Assembly: GCF_000348985.1 (NCBI RefSeq)
Contig: NC_035923.1
Coordinates: forward strand, 682,001-746,000
From: Huiozyma naganishii CBS 8797
Taxonomy: Eukaryota > Ascomycota > Saccharomycetes > Saccharomycetales > Saccharomycetaceae
Direction of reading: 5' to 3'
Length of the DNA stretch: 64,000 bases
Below, in pieces: positions 1 through 9,313 of this stretch. Numbering within the stretch: the first letter of the stretch is position 1; each line of letters begins with the position of its first letter. The position numbers and the translations under genes were made by a program. The notes under the pieces are model-generated. The model worked only from the letters and a program-made list of their open reading frames with translations. It did no database searches and had not been told where the DNA came from.

Positions 1-548
1 ATGCCGAGGAGCTAAAATCTGCTCTTCATCAATATCCAAATTTTCCCAGTGAAGGTATTCTATTCGAGGATTTCCTACCGATCTTCAGAAACCCAGACTT
101 GTTCCAGAAACTGGTCACTGCATTCAAACTGCACCTAGAAGAAAAGCATGGTGCTGGTAAGATAGATTACATCATCGGGTTAGAATCTCGTGGGTTTTTG
201 TTTGGCCCATCGTTGGCACTGGCTATGAACGTTGGGTTTGTGCCAGTGAGGAAAGTCGGCAAGCTTCCTGGTGAGTGTGTCAAGGCCACTTACCAGAAGG
301 AGTACGGGACAGATGTCTTTGAAATGCAGAAGGACTCTATAAATAAGGGTGCCAACTGCATTATCGTCGACGATATCATTGCCACTGGTGGATCTGCTGC
401 CGCTGCTGGGGAATTGTTGGAAAAAGTCGGTGCTAACCTACTAGAATACGATTTTGTCATGGAATTAGATTTCCTGAAGGGCAGGGATAAATTGAAAGCA
501 CCTGTCTTCACTCTCTTGAGTGGTCAGGAGGAGGCTCTTAAGAATTAA
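1..548 (+). CDS. APT1: Adenine phosphoribosyltransferase, 5' end outside the window
   Basis: Makes AMP from adenine and PRPP in the purine salvage pathway, in the cytosol. The frame is open from base 3 and reads into the family's conserved N-terminal stretch (YPNFPSEGILFEDFLPIF), so only about ten residues and the start codon lie outside the window. The PRPP-binding loop is present as IIVDDIIATGGSAAAAGE, and the ESRGFLFGP motif precedes it. The rest aligns without gaps to yeast Apt1 from memory. It is convergent with UNG1, 128 bp away, the same neighbour as in S. cerevisiae, which supports APT1 over its paralogue APT2. Family assignment is certain; the choice of paralogue rests on synteny. 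Confidence 0.95.
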   Translation, partial: AEELKSALHQYPNFPSEGILFEDFLPIFRNPDLFQKLVTAFKLHLEEKHGAGKIDYIIGLESRGFLFGPSLALAMNVGFVPVRKVGKLPGECVKATYQKEYGTDVFEMQKDSINKGANCIIVDDIIATGGSAAAAGELLEKVGANLLEYDFVMELDFLKGRDKLKAPVFTLLSGQEEALKN

Positions 549-676
549 AGAGGCTGAAAGCCTTTTGGTCCTTATTGTATAAATTTTAGTTCATAATAGT
601 AGATATAACACTTTTACTGCCCGCATCACGGTTCATTTCTTTCGTCCTCTACCAGAAACGAATATAAGTCACGGTC

Positions 677-1741
677 TTAAGGATGTGAGTTGGCCTGTGC
701 AACTTCTTCCAGCGAAGTTCCTGAAACAACACTCCAATCGATCATTTTTTCGCCCCGCTCGTTATGAAGCCAATCATTGATCTGTTTAAAATGCAAATTA
801 CCAAAAAACCCTCTGCTGGCGCTTAACGGTGAAGGATGTACCGATTTCAACACCAATAAGTTCGGAAAGTTTTTCCAAGTCGATTTACCGCTCTCCTTTG
901 TAACTTTCTCTAGCAACCGCTCAACAAGCTTGATCGCGTTATTACCCCATAGCAGGAAGACAATATTTTTACCTGACTTTTCCCTATCTTGAATCAATAG
1001 TTCCACTATTCTGGAAGTGAAGGTTTCCCAACCTTGCTTGGAATGTGAGTTCGCACTATGTGCTCTCACAGTCAACGCAGTATTCAATAGCAAGACACCT
1101 TGTTTAGACCAACAGGACAGGTCACCCTTTGAATTATCAATTTGGAAGTCCGCGTAATTGGATTTTAGTTCTTTATATATGTTTTTCAGTGATGGTGGTG
1201 CGGGGGTAGGTGATTTGACGCTAAACGCCAACCCATGCGCCTGGTTGAAGTTATGGTACGGATCTTGACCAATGATGACAACTTTTACCGCGTCAAACGG
1301 GGTCATCCGACTCCACGAGTAAATGTCCCCTGGCGTGGGGAAGACTGTTTGTGTCGATTGTTCACGCTTCACAAAATCTTTCAATTGCAGAAAGTACGGT
1401 TTTGTAAATTCCTCTTTCAATTGCTCAAACCAAGAATCCTCCAACGTCAGAAGCTCCAAATTCAACAAATCGCGGGTTTTGGCATCTAAGCTTCTTGAAA
1501 ATTCTTCCTTGATTTTATTGATTACAGGCTTTGATAAATTGGGACTCACCTGTTCCGATGCTTTCTCAACTTTGGTAACTTTTGTTGTTACTGACGCGTC
1601 AGCTTGAACAGTGGTTAGTTTATCATTGCTGTCAATTCTGGCCCTCTTGCTAACTGAGCTACCAAAAAAATCCTGGATACTGGTCTGTCTTTTCTGGTTC
1701 TTCTTCACTATATCCGACGTCATTTTCCACACACGCCTCAT
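677..1741 (-). CDS. UNG1: Uracil-DNA glycosylase (354 aa)
   Basis: Removes uracil from DNA to start base excision repair in nucleus and mitochondria. The catalytic motif GQDPYHNFNQAHGLAFS lies near residue 157, the FLLWGNNA segment follows, and the HPSPLSASRGFFG minor-groove loop is near residue 300. A PCNA-interacting box (QTSIQDFF) sits at about residues 19-26. Two in-frame ATGs compete: 1741 gives MRRVWKM, a short basic leader that could target mitochondria, and 1723 starts just before the PIP region. The longer form is annotated because S. cerevisiae Ung1 also carries an extra N-terminal leader. The C-terminal half is nearly colinear with the yeast enzyme; the region between the PIP box and residue 80 is variable. 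Confidence 0.95.
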   Translation of the reverse strand: MRRVWKMTSDIVKKNQKRQTSIQDFFGSSVSKRARIDSNDKLTTVQADASVTTKVTKVEKASEQVSPNLSKPVINKIKEEFSRSLDAKTRDLLNLELLTLEDSWFEQLKEEFTKPYFLQLKDFVKREQSTQTVFPTPGDIYSWSRMTPFDAVKVVIIGQDPYHNFNQAHGLAFSVKSPTPAPPSLKNIYKELKSNYADFQIDNSKGDLSCWSKQGVLLLNTALTVRAHSANSHSKQGWETFTSRIVELLIQDREKSGKNIVFLLWGNNAIKLVERLLEKVTKESGKSTWKNFPNLLVLKSVHPSPLSASRGFFGNLHFKQINDWLHNERGEKMIDWSVVSGTSLEEVAQANSHP

Positions 1742-1956
1742 ACACTACCAACCGAGCAAATACTGTCATCCCAGACACGACCAAACCGCTTGAGTCAAGA
1801 ACTGAAAAGTTTCGGGGCATCTCTTCTGAAACTGGAAAAAACCCAAAATGGAAATGGAGGGAAAGTGTGGACTCGTTGAATAAGGGAAAAGGTCACCTCC
1901 CATGAACCCACGGAAGAGCGACTGCTAAACCTAGGACGTATAGTAAAAGTTCACAC

Positions 1957-3963
1957 ATGGTCTCTATAAGGAGTTCACACTCATTGGCCAATTCTCGGAA
2001 GTCAAGCTCAAACCTTATCCTCACGCCACTCCGACAGGGCAGTGCAAATTCGCCAGGTCAGAAAGATAACAGCAGCGAGCAAAACAACAACAACAGCAAC
2101 AATCTGTTAGTACCTAAGCAGGGCCATTCTCGGGGATGGTCTATATGGAGCAACGGTAGCACTGGGAAAATAAAGGAGGCGACTGGTGAAATAGCTGCGG
2201 ATGCTACTTCTCAACAAAAAATGAACCATGTTGCTGAGCCTCATGGTGGTACGGAAGATTTAAACGACGATAACACGGATACGATGCAGCGCAGTGTCAG
2301 CACATCAAGCGAGAATATCATGACCTCGGAATCTAATGAAACAGCCGTGAGGGATAAAGCCGAAGCAACCAGACTAAGAACTTGGACTCTATGGGGGAAG
2401 AGAACTGACACAGTTCCCAATCTCAATGAATCAAGTAAAAATGGACAGGATAACAAGGCTACTGAAGTGGAGGTGACTGCCCCCACCAATTCGTTGAGCA
2501 AAGAAGTCAAGGATATGTCGATTGTAAATAAGCTAATCCCACACAACCCTGACGCAGTGTTAATTAAGGATTCTTCCACTACTACCAAAGATGTCGAAAA
2601 CGATGGCACGGATAACAATATAAATGAAGTCGTGAATGACCCTAACGTCTCAGAGGAACCTGAACAATCGGTAAACATAGTGGTCCCGGAGTTCGAGATT
2701 TTGCCCAAAAAATCTGTATGGTCTTCGATGTCAAGCCTTATCCACGGAACAAACACAAATCCACAAAAGTACTTATACAGAGTATCTCCGTATTCAAAGC
2801 TACAGGAACTATCTGATGCTGGGAAAAGACCGATCAAAGTTTTGCTTGTTGGAGTACACGGGTTTTTCCCTAAAAAGATGTTCAGAACGTTTATTGGTGA
2901 ACCTACAGGTACGTCTACAAAGTTTGTTAACGAAGCGGAGAGAGTCGTTCTGGATTATTTCAAAGAGAAGAGCACTCAGATTGAAGTAAGCAAAATCGCA
3001 TTAGAGAAAGAGGGTGAGATCTTTGAGAGGGTTGATTACTTTTACGAGATTATGAAAAAATGGGTTAAAGCGATCAATAATGCAGATTTGATCTACTTCG
3101 TGTCCCATTCTCAGGGATGCCCAGTGACAATAATACTTTTGGCCAAATTAATAGAGACTGGAATCATCAATATGGAGAACACCAAAATATACAACACTGT
3201 GGATTATGGTGTCAGCTTCACACCGAAAAAGAAAATCATCGCATTACTTGGTATGGCAGGATGCAACAATGGCCCCTTCTACGGTAGGGATCAAAGTTTA
3301 CTAGTAAGAGCATACACAACAATAGCGCAAGACTCTATGATGGAGTTGTTTGAGTTCCAGAAATTTGACTCGCTGCAGTCGAAAAAGCTGATACAGGGCT
3401 TGCGGTTCATCATTTCCCACAATGTCAAGGTCACATTTGTTGCCTCGATAAATGATCAGCTGATACCTGTCTACTCGTCGTTCTGTTCATTTGCAGACCA
3501 TCCAAATATTTTCAGGGCGACTTTTATTGACAGGGACTCCAATACACCCGCTTTTATCACAAGACTTGCCAAAATTTCAGGTACACTCATCAATCTCGGA
3601 TACGACGACCACAATATGGTCAAAGAACTAAGTCCGTCCCTAGTGGGTCCGCTAACGACGGGTGGTCATTCATCAATCTACAAAGAGTATCAAGTTTATA
3701 GACTGGGAATCAAGTTTGCATTGGAGACAACAGATACACCCCACGAAATACCGGTAAAATACACGCCGTACAACCTATCAGAATTTGGAACGAATCCCTA
3801 TCGACTGCCGTGGTGCATGAGGGGTCTGGTAACGGAGGCAAGGAAAAAAATGAATCCTGATCAGATCGCCCTGTTGTACCGTGAGTACGAGGCATGGCAG
3901 CCGCAAACAAAGCAGTTGAAGGACATTAAATATAGACTCAACGGCCTCAAATACCAATTGTAG
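1957..3963 (+). CDS. YML020W homologue, lipase-like protein of unknown function (668 aa)
   Basis: Orthologue of the uncharacterised S. cerevisiae protein YML020W, by position between UNG1 and OST6 and by length (664 aa in S. cerevisiae, from memory). The first 240 residues are low complexity, rich in Ser, Asn and Thr, and probably disordered. The C-terminal two thirds are ordered and contain LLVGVHGFFPKKM (about residue 297) and VSHSQGCPV (about residue 383). The second has the G/S-x-S-x-G look of an alpha/beta-hydrolase nucleophile elbow, and the first could hold an oxyanion region. No signal peptide or clear membrane segment is seen. Catalysis is only suggested by these motifs; no substrate can be named. 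Confidence 0.9.
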   Translation: MVSIRSSHSLANSRKSSSNLILTPLRQGSANSPGQKDNSSEQNNNNSNNLLVPKQGHSRGWSIWSNGSTGKIKEATGEIAADATSQQKMNHVAEPHGGTEDLNDDNTDTMQRSVSTSSENIMTSESNETAVRDKAEATRLRTWTLWGKRTDTVPNLNESSKNGQDNKATEVEVTAPTNSLSKEVKDMSIVNKLIPHNPDAVLIKDSSTTTKDVENDGTDNNINEVVNDPNVSEEPEQSVNIVVPEFEILPKKSVWSSMSSLIHGTNTNPQKYLYRVSPYSKLQELSDAGKRPIKVLLVGVHGFFPKKMFRTFIGEPTGTSTKFVNEAERVVLDYFKEKSTQIEVSKIALEKEGEIFERVDYFYEIMKKWVKAINNADLIYFVSHSQGCPVTIILLAKLIETGIINMENTKIYNTVDYGVSFTPKKKIIALLGMAGCNNGPFYGRDQSLLVRAYTTIAQDSMMELFEFQKFDSLQSKKLIQGLRFIISHNVKVTFVASINDQLIPVYSSFCSFADHPNIFRATFIDRDSNTPAFITRLAKISGTLINLGYDDHNMVKELSPSLVGPLTTGGHSSIYKEYQVYRLGIKFALETTDTPHEIPVKYTPYNLSEFGTNPYRLPWCMRGLVTEARKKMNPDQIALLYREYEAWQPQTKQLKDIKYRLNGLKYQL

Positions 3964-4176
3964 GTTGCACTAGCATACAAGCATACACACTTATTTATTT
4001 TTATAGCATTACCGGTATAATCCAGGAATTGTTGCATCTCTCAATGTCTGAGAGACCATTTTGTTTTATAACGTTTTTTTCTCGCTTCTTAAATGGACAA
4101 ACTCTATTAGACAAAGTGACACTACTAAGCGGACCTCGTAGCACGTAACACCAACAGCACGACACACTGCTACAGC

Positions 4177-5160
4177 ATGCTCCGTTTGCGGGTGAAGTCC
4201 GCCAGGCTACTTCTTCTTCTGGGCTTTGTGTTAGCGCGACTAACAGTGGGTTTAACACAAGGTAACGACGAATTGCTGATAAGGGACGATGACAATACCA
4301 TCAGGGTCACCCAAGAAAACTACCATGCGTTGAGTAGGGGAACTGGGGAATATTATAGCGTTCTTTTTATTACGATGAGGTCAACGCAGAACGATGTTCC
4401 GGACTGTCAATTATGCCATGATTTTGAAGAAATCTATCGTGAAGTGTCGAGGACAATTGGGATCCAATCGCCAAACGCCAATGTCCTGTTTTATATTGCA
4501 GATGTACATGAAGTTTCCGATCTCGTTAATGACCTGCAGCTGAAGAATGTGCCGCATGTAGTGGTTTACAATCCACCAACAACGGATGCGCCGTTCTCAT
4601 GGTCCGAGGCTCCGTTTTATCAGTACCAATTCACCAGTAAGAGCTCCGAAGACCATTTACATTTTGCCAGTTTTATGGCCGAGACGTTACATGTGTATAT
4701 TCAATTGGAGGAAGGATTTGATATACGAGAGTTTTTTGCCTACTTTTGTGTGTTCATTGTCCTCTTCGTGGGAATTAAGAAAGGTATCTTTCCGAAATTG
4801 AGGAGTAAGACCAAGGTAGGAGTTATGCTGATGTGTTTTACTGTTATGATACTCAGTATATGTGGGTACAAATTCACTCAGATTAACAACATACCGTTAC
4901 TGGCTAGAAATGAGGAAGGGCAAATCATGTTTTTCAGTGGGGGGATGGGATGGCAATTTGGGATTGAAATATTCACGGTGGGACTCATGTACATCGTGAT
5001 GTCCAGCCTGGTCTTGGGGTTAATATACTTGAACAATTGGCATACAATGGCCAACAATCTTGGGCATGTGATAGCCGCCATTACGGCCGTTGTATTATTT
5101 TACATGTTCCGATATTACGTTAGTTGTTATCGTATCAAACAAGCTGATTATCCGTTCTGA
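4177..5160 (+). CDS. OST6: Oligosaccharyltransferase Ost3/Ost6-type subunit (327 aa)
   Basis: Subunit of the ER oligosaccharyltransferase that N-glycosylates secretory proteins; Ost3/Ost6 use a lumenal thioredoxin-like domain to hold substrate cysteines. The N-terminus is a signal sequence (LLLLLGFVLARL). The lumenal domain has the redox motif CQLC at about residues 76-79, in the context DCQLCHDFEEIYREV. Four hydrophobic segments follow from about residue 185 onward, as in the family. Position between the YML020W and YML018C homologues matches OST6 rather than OST3. Length (327 aa) is near the 332 aa of yeast Ost6. Confidence 0.93.
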   Translation: MLRLRVKSARLLLLLGFVLARLTVGLTQGNDELLIRDDDNTIRVTQENYHALSRGTGEYYSVLFITMRSTQNDVPDCQLCHDFEEIYREVSRTIGIQSPNANVLFYIADVHEVSDLVNDLQLKNVPHVVVYNPPTTDAPFSWSEAPFYQYQFTSKSSEDHLHFASFMAETLHVYIQLEEGFDIREFFAYFCVFIVLFVGIKKGIFPKLRSKTKVGVMLMCFTVMILSICGYKFTQINNIPLLARNEEGQIMFFSGGMGWQFGIEIFTVGLMYIVMSSLVLGLIYLNNWHTMANNLGHVIAAITAVVLFYMFRYYVSCYRIKQADYPF

Positions 5161-5311
5161 GACTGTTCATCCCACTATTTTTCTTAAATTATATGGATCT
5201 CGTCATGCATTATTATCTTTGGTTAGACTTTCTATTCAAAAAAGTCACTCGTAAAATGTATACTTTATAAATTAAATCGTCTTGCCCTTAATAAAGAAGG
5301 GTAAAAAACTC

Positions 5312-6529
5312 CTACGCTGCCCCACCCTCGAGAGCCTCCTCCTCGCTCATGGCTCTTTCGAAATGCTCCTCTTCTGAGCTCCTACTTATGATGAAGAAAG
5401 AGCTCAATATAAAGACTGCACCAATGAGATAGACGAAGGACATTTTCTTATGCCGAAATATGAAATCTCCAAAAATAGCGACGGGTATCGTTACGCTCAA
5501 TCCTACAGTGACGGTTAGCGGACTTGTCAGCAACATTGCTTTCGCCCAACAAAAATCGCTGATGAAGGTAATCACACAGTTCAGTAAAATAATGAAGATA
5601 ACTTGTGGATCTCTAGGCAATTCAAAAGTTTCCCAACCTAGATGGTCTAGAACCAGTAGCGATGGCCAAAGGAGCAAGACTGTAAATAGACCGACAAACC
5701 CAAAGAATATCTTCATATTTATTCTGTTCTCATCGACGACTTTCTTCTTCAACAAAGTGCTGTACACACCGTAAAACAGAGCACCGGCAAGTGCCAGTAG
5801 GTTCCCGATAAACACGTAAAATGTGTGTTCCCCATCTGTATCGTCCAGTATCCCTATCGTTTTTTTGTATTTCTGGTTCGAGTCCGATCTCGTAACCAGT
5901 GTGATCCCAACGAACGAGATTACTGCTCCGATAAGCTTCAACCGATTGATTGATTCGACGTTACAAAGAGCCCCGATGAACAAAGTGAAGAAGGAGGAAG
6001 TCGAGGACAGTATAGTTTGCGAGGAGACAGATGTGTATGCTAGTGCAGCATTAGTAGCGAAATTAGCTAGAAACCACAGTATGCAAAACTGTGCACTCAG
6101 TTTGATCGTTTCTGGTAGTGACAGCCTCTGTAGATTCCCGTCATTCTCCTCATGTTCCACGTCGTTCTTCCGTACTAAAAGATTTCTTGCAGTGTTATCA
6201 TCGCCCGTCTCGCTGCCACTGACAGGATTCCCCCCATTGGTTTCCTCCTCAGCTGTGTGAACGGTCGTTCCCTCCTCTTGAAAGAGAAGCTCCTCGTGGA
6301 TATAGAAATTGCCCGTTTGGTTGTAATTCCTTATGATATTGTGCCATGTCGGTACCAGGTAGAACATGAATGCTGCCGTGTTGATGTATGTGATCAGGAA
6401 CGGTTTCCTATAAGACCCAGACTCGAATATTATATTTATCAAAAACGAGGACAGTACCCATAAAAGCACCACCAGCGCCAGCATCATCAGCCCAAGCGTC
6501 CAGTTCTTGCTGAACGTCGAGATCGCCAT
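5312..6529 (-). CDS. YML018C/THI74-type membrane transporter, DMT family (405 aa)
   Basis: Multi-pass protein of the drug/metabolite transporter superfamily, orthologous by position and length to the pair YML018C (vacuolar, uncharacterised) and THI74 of S. cerevisiae. About ten hydrophobic helices are visible, starting with WTLGLMMLALVVLLWVLSSF. A hydrophilic acidic loop (about residues 80-135) separates the first two from the rest. The typical ATNAALAYTSVSSQTILSSTSSFFTLFIG segment, a DMT repeat signature, lies near residue 165. The tail is acidic (EEEHFERAMSEEEALEGG). The ATG at 6529 is chosen; the frame extends four codons further only through a TTG. The substrate is unknown. It is divergent from PSP2 across a 634-bp spacer holding the TTAGGG box array. 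Confidence 0.88.
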   Translation of the reverse strand: MAISTFSKNWTLGLMMLALVVLLWVLSSFLINIIFESGSYRKPFLITYINTAAFMFYLVPTWHNIIRNYNQTGNFYIHEELLFQEEGTTVHTAEEETNGGNPVSGSETGDDNTARNLLVRKNDVEHEENDGNLQRLSLPETIKLSAQFCILWFLANFATNAALAYTSVSSQTILSSTSSFFTLFIGALCNVESINRLKLIGAVISFVGITLVTRSDSNQKYKKTIGILDDTDGEHTFYVFIGNLLALAGALFYGVYSTLLKKKVVDENRINMKIFFGFVGLFTVLLLWPSLLVLDHLGWETFELPRDPQVIFIILLNCVITFISDFCWAKAMLLTSPLTVTVGLSVTIPVAIFGDFIFRHKKMSFVYLIGAVFILSSFFIISRSSEEEHFERAMSEEEALEGGAA

Positions 6530-6894
6530 CTTTAGAAGCAACTATTGGTTAAACACGGAAACGAAACGAAATTCAACAAAGCACCCAGTGTCTCGTCTAT
6601 TATACGAACGTTCTTGATCAAAAAAATGTATATATATGTTGTATCCACAACTCCAGCAGGGAAAGACACAAGAAAGGCAGATGCTCACAGCCACAACAGA
6701 TTCTCACAGCACTAATATACCCGTCCCAAAGTCACTTAGCAACACTTCTCAAAGGAACCAATTCGATATCGTCGCAAAGCATCCACACTCACTCACCAGA
6801 GATCGATGCGTAAGAGGTCTTACAGTTGAAGAAGAGGAAAAAAAGAAGTGAAAAATTTCAGATCACGTGAAACCCACAGTTTTTGAGAGTTGAA

Positions 6895-6997
6895 GCCCTA
6901 ACTGTGTAAAATTAGGGCTTAATATAAAACCCTAATGATATCACAGGGTACGAATTAGGGCTCAAAATGTAAAACCCTAATTATAAAGTTAGGGCTT
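6895..6997. promoter_or_regulatory. Array of six TTAGGG/CCCTAA boxes (Tbf1-type sites)
   Basis: Six copies of the 8-mer RCCCTAA-type box occur in 103 bp and strictly alternate in orientation: AGCCCTAA at 6895-6902, TTAGGGCT at 6913-6920, AACCCTAA at 6929-6936, TTAGGGCT at 6956-6963, AACCCTAA at 6974-6981 and TTAGGGCT at 6990-6997. This is the binding sequence of the general regulatory factor Tbf1 (ARCCCTAA) in yeasts, where it marks snoRNA promoters, some protein-gene promoters and subtelomeres. The array is 166 bp upstream of the PSP2 start and about 370 bp from the YML018C-type gene. Factor identity is an inference from the motif; the repeats are seen directly. Confidence 0.8.
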
Positions 6998-7162
6998 TGA
7001 GCTGTGGAAAAAAATGGCGTACTAAAAATACAAAAAATCTTTTCTGCGTGATGTGGCTGGATACTTTTTGATTAGCTACGCTCGAGGAATAAATATAACA
7101 GCGAGCTGTGTGTGATACCTGCCAATCAGTACAGTGGCTAGAGCATTAGGAACCGCACTGTA

Positions 7163-8900
7163 ATGGGTATGTTTTACGTAACGTTCTTTTTATTTCTTTC
7201 GATTTGGTCTTTATCCGTCTGCTGCTGCATTCGGCCCAGGTGATTCAAGAAGTTTTGTCTTGGCGTGTTCTCGATGGTTACCACGAACAACTTTGTATTC
7301 TCCTCTGCAGTATGACTGAACAAAATTACGATAACTTTTTTACTAACAGAGACTGGAATAATCTCACATTTTATCGTTGTGAGTTTACTTACATATTTAT
7401 TCTTTTGGTACAGCCTCGAACTCTAATAATGGTACCGCAAAGAAAATGTCATTGGAAGAGTTCCTAGGGGATGATACCCTAGGCGACTCCGTTTGGAACG
7501 AAGATGATATCAATTTGGATGCAATCACAAACACAACCAGTATTGAAGTGTTGAAGCACAGTACGCGGGCTGAGCACGATAAGGGTAGAGATGATCAGGG
7601 ACGTCCCGGGTACATGGGCCGTTCGGGCGCCATGTCGAGAGAGCCAGAGGGGAGATACGACCCCTACGCGGAACCGGATCACGACGTCGTATCAGCAGTA
7701 CAGAGACCACCGTATATTGTGAAGTTCTCCCACTTACCCCCAAGGTTTGCCAATGCGGACATCGAGGAACTGTTTCAAGCTAAATACACCAAATTCACCA
7801 AGTTTAAAATTTTTTGGGAGATCAACAAGAACCCTCCGATCTCGACGTTGAAATCAGGGTCCGTGTTCGACCAGAACTTCAAGAGAGATTCCAAAGTGGC
7901 CTTTGTGGAATTATACACGTCCCGTGATATCAACAAGATTCTGAAGTACTGGGTACAACCATTGAAGGACATCTACAATATCAACACTGAACCAGCGCAG
8001 TTTGATGACTTCAAGGACTACATGGCCAAGGGAAACATTCTGACAGACCCCAAGGATGACCCTTCGAAGGCGTACATCGCACCAAAACCGAAGGTCAGCC
8101 CATTTGGAACAGCGAAACCAGTGGACACACAGTCGAAAACCATGCTCATTGCCGAAAAAATGGAGAAATTACACGTGGAAGATACAGAAACGCTGAGAAA
8201 ACTGTCAGAGGAGGATGTGTTGGAATCCTTGGAACCGAAGGGAACGCCATTGAAGAAACCACAATTGAGTTACTCTCAAGTCGTTGAGAAGTCTGTAAAT
8301 GATTCGAAGAAAAGCACAGCCCACCCGCTGACACATAGCCACTTCAGCCCATCGCCTCCCCAAACAATGCCGCACCTAAACCAGCGGGGGTTTTCCGCGA
8401 GGGACCACGGTACAGATGGCCCAACGAAATCGTTTGTTGAGAACACTGCGGGCGTAGATGAAAACGACCCCCAGGTAACTACATCAACGAGAGAACGGGA
8501 CAATACGGGCGACTCATTTACTTTTAAAAATGGGAATAGAGAAGATTCCCAAAGGAACGGCAGAGGCAATTCGTACAGGGGCAGAGGTGGAAGTAATCGT
8601 GGTTACGGTTTACTTCCTCGCGGTTCAGGCCGCGGCGGACGTGGTTCCTACCAATCCAACGGTAGTTCTCGTTTTAACAATAATGGTGGTAACGGAAACT
8701 ACTCGAGACGTGACAACGATAATGATAATGAGAAGAATAGCCAGTCTCTATTTGCACCAGCAAGCGGATTTCTACAAGATAACAGCATGGTGACCATTGA
8801 TAATGACAACAAGAACAGTGGCCGTGGTGGATTCCGTGGTAGAGGTCGTGGCCGTGGCCGTGGACGCGGCGGATTCAGGGGACGAGGATTCCATGACTAA
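7163..8900 (+). CDS. PSP2: PSP2, RGG-rich RNA-binding protein, spliced (496 aa)
   Basis: Orthologue of Psp2/Mrs15, a cytoplasmic RGG-motif protein that binds mRNA and promotes translation of some transcripts, including autophagy genes. The gene is join(7163..7166, 7414..8900): exon 1 is only ATGG, and splicing gives MASNSNNGTAKKMSLEEFLG, in frame with the long ORF. The N-terminus has the conserved SLEEFLGDDTLGDSVW segment. An RRM-like region with PPYIVKFSHLPPRF follows at about residue 95. The last 150 residues are Asn/Gly/Arg rich with RGG and RGRG repeats ending in GGFRGRGFHD. S. cerevisiae PSP2 also has an intron near its start. The site between the YML018C homologue and PPZ1 is conserved. 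Confidence 0.93.
7167..7413 (+). other. PSP2: PSP2 intron (247 nt)
   Basis: The 5' splice site GTATGT is at 7167-7172, the branch point TACTAAC at 7341-7347 and the 3' splice site TACAG ends at 7413, 66 nt past the branch point. The AG directly after TACTAAC (about 7349) is too close to be used. Removing the intron restores a frame across the junction that adds 11 residues before the first ATG of the long ORF. A reading frame inside the intron (7204-7467) is a shadow. Confidence 0.93.
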
Positions 8901-9313
8901 GTGAAGTCTGACTCCGTTGTCTCTCCCGGACACCAAGGCGATCGGTGGGAAGTTAGACAAGACCATGTGATAAAACATCGACACCGTCCAGTTTGATAAA
9001 TGCACTGACTTATACATTACGCAATTTTGTAATTTTAGTTCCTTTCCATTTTGTTTAAAGACGGTTTCATAAAAAGAGAATCGTACATATATATGTGTAA
9101 GGTATATATCATCATTAAAAGAATTCAAAAGTAGAGGCTAATTGACCAGATGATTGAAAGTTATCGGAGCCACTAGCGGAAAATGATTTTGCCAGAGGAG
9201 AACAATCAACACGTAGATCGTCAAAATCGATCCCACCGGACAATTACTTTGGGGAATAGAAGGGTATAGTGGTAGTAGTTTGGGCTGGCTATAGAAACCT
9301 TTTGATCTTTTCT
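8901..9313. other. PSP2-PPZ1 convergent intergenic region
   Basis: 413 bp between two converging genes. It is AT-rich near 9000-9120, with TATATA-type runs that suit 3'-end processing signals of PSP2. I see no further gene, repeat or RNA. Confidence 0.6.

Noticed and set aside
6895..6997. Telomere or subtelomere remnant, from the TTAGGG units
   Set aside because: The units alternate in orientation, are spaced by unrelated sequence and lie inside a conserved gene block. Budding yeast telomeres of this family do not use TTAGGG repeats.
7204..7440. snoRNA inside the PSP2 intron, suggested by the nearby Tbf1-type array
   Set aside because: The best C-like (GTGATTC near 7240) and D-like (CTGA near 7316) boxes are poor and no terminal stem is evident. 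It remains only a question for RNA data.
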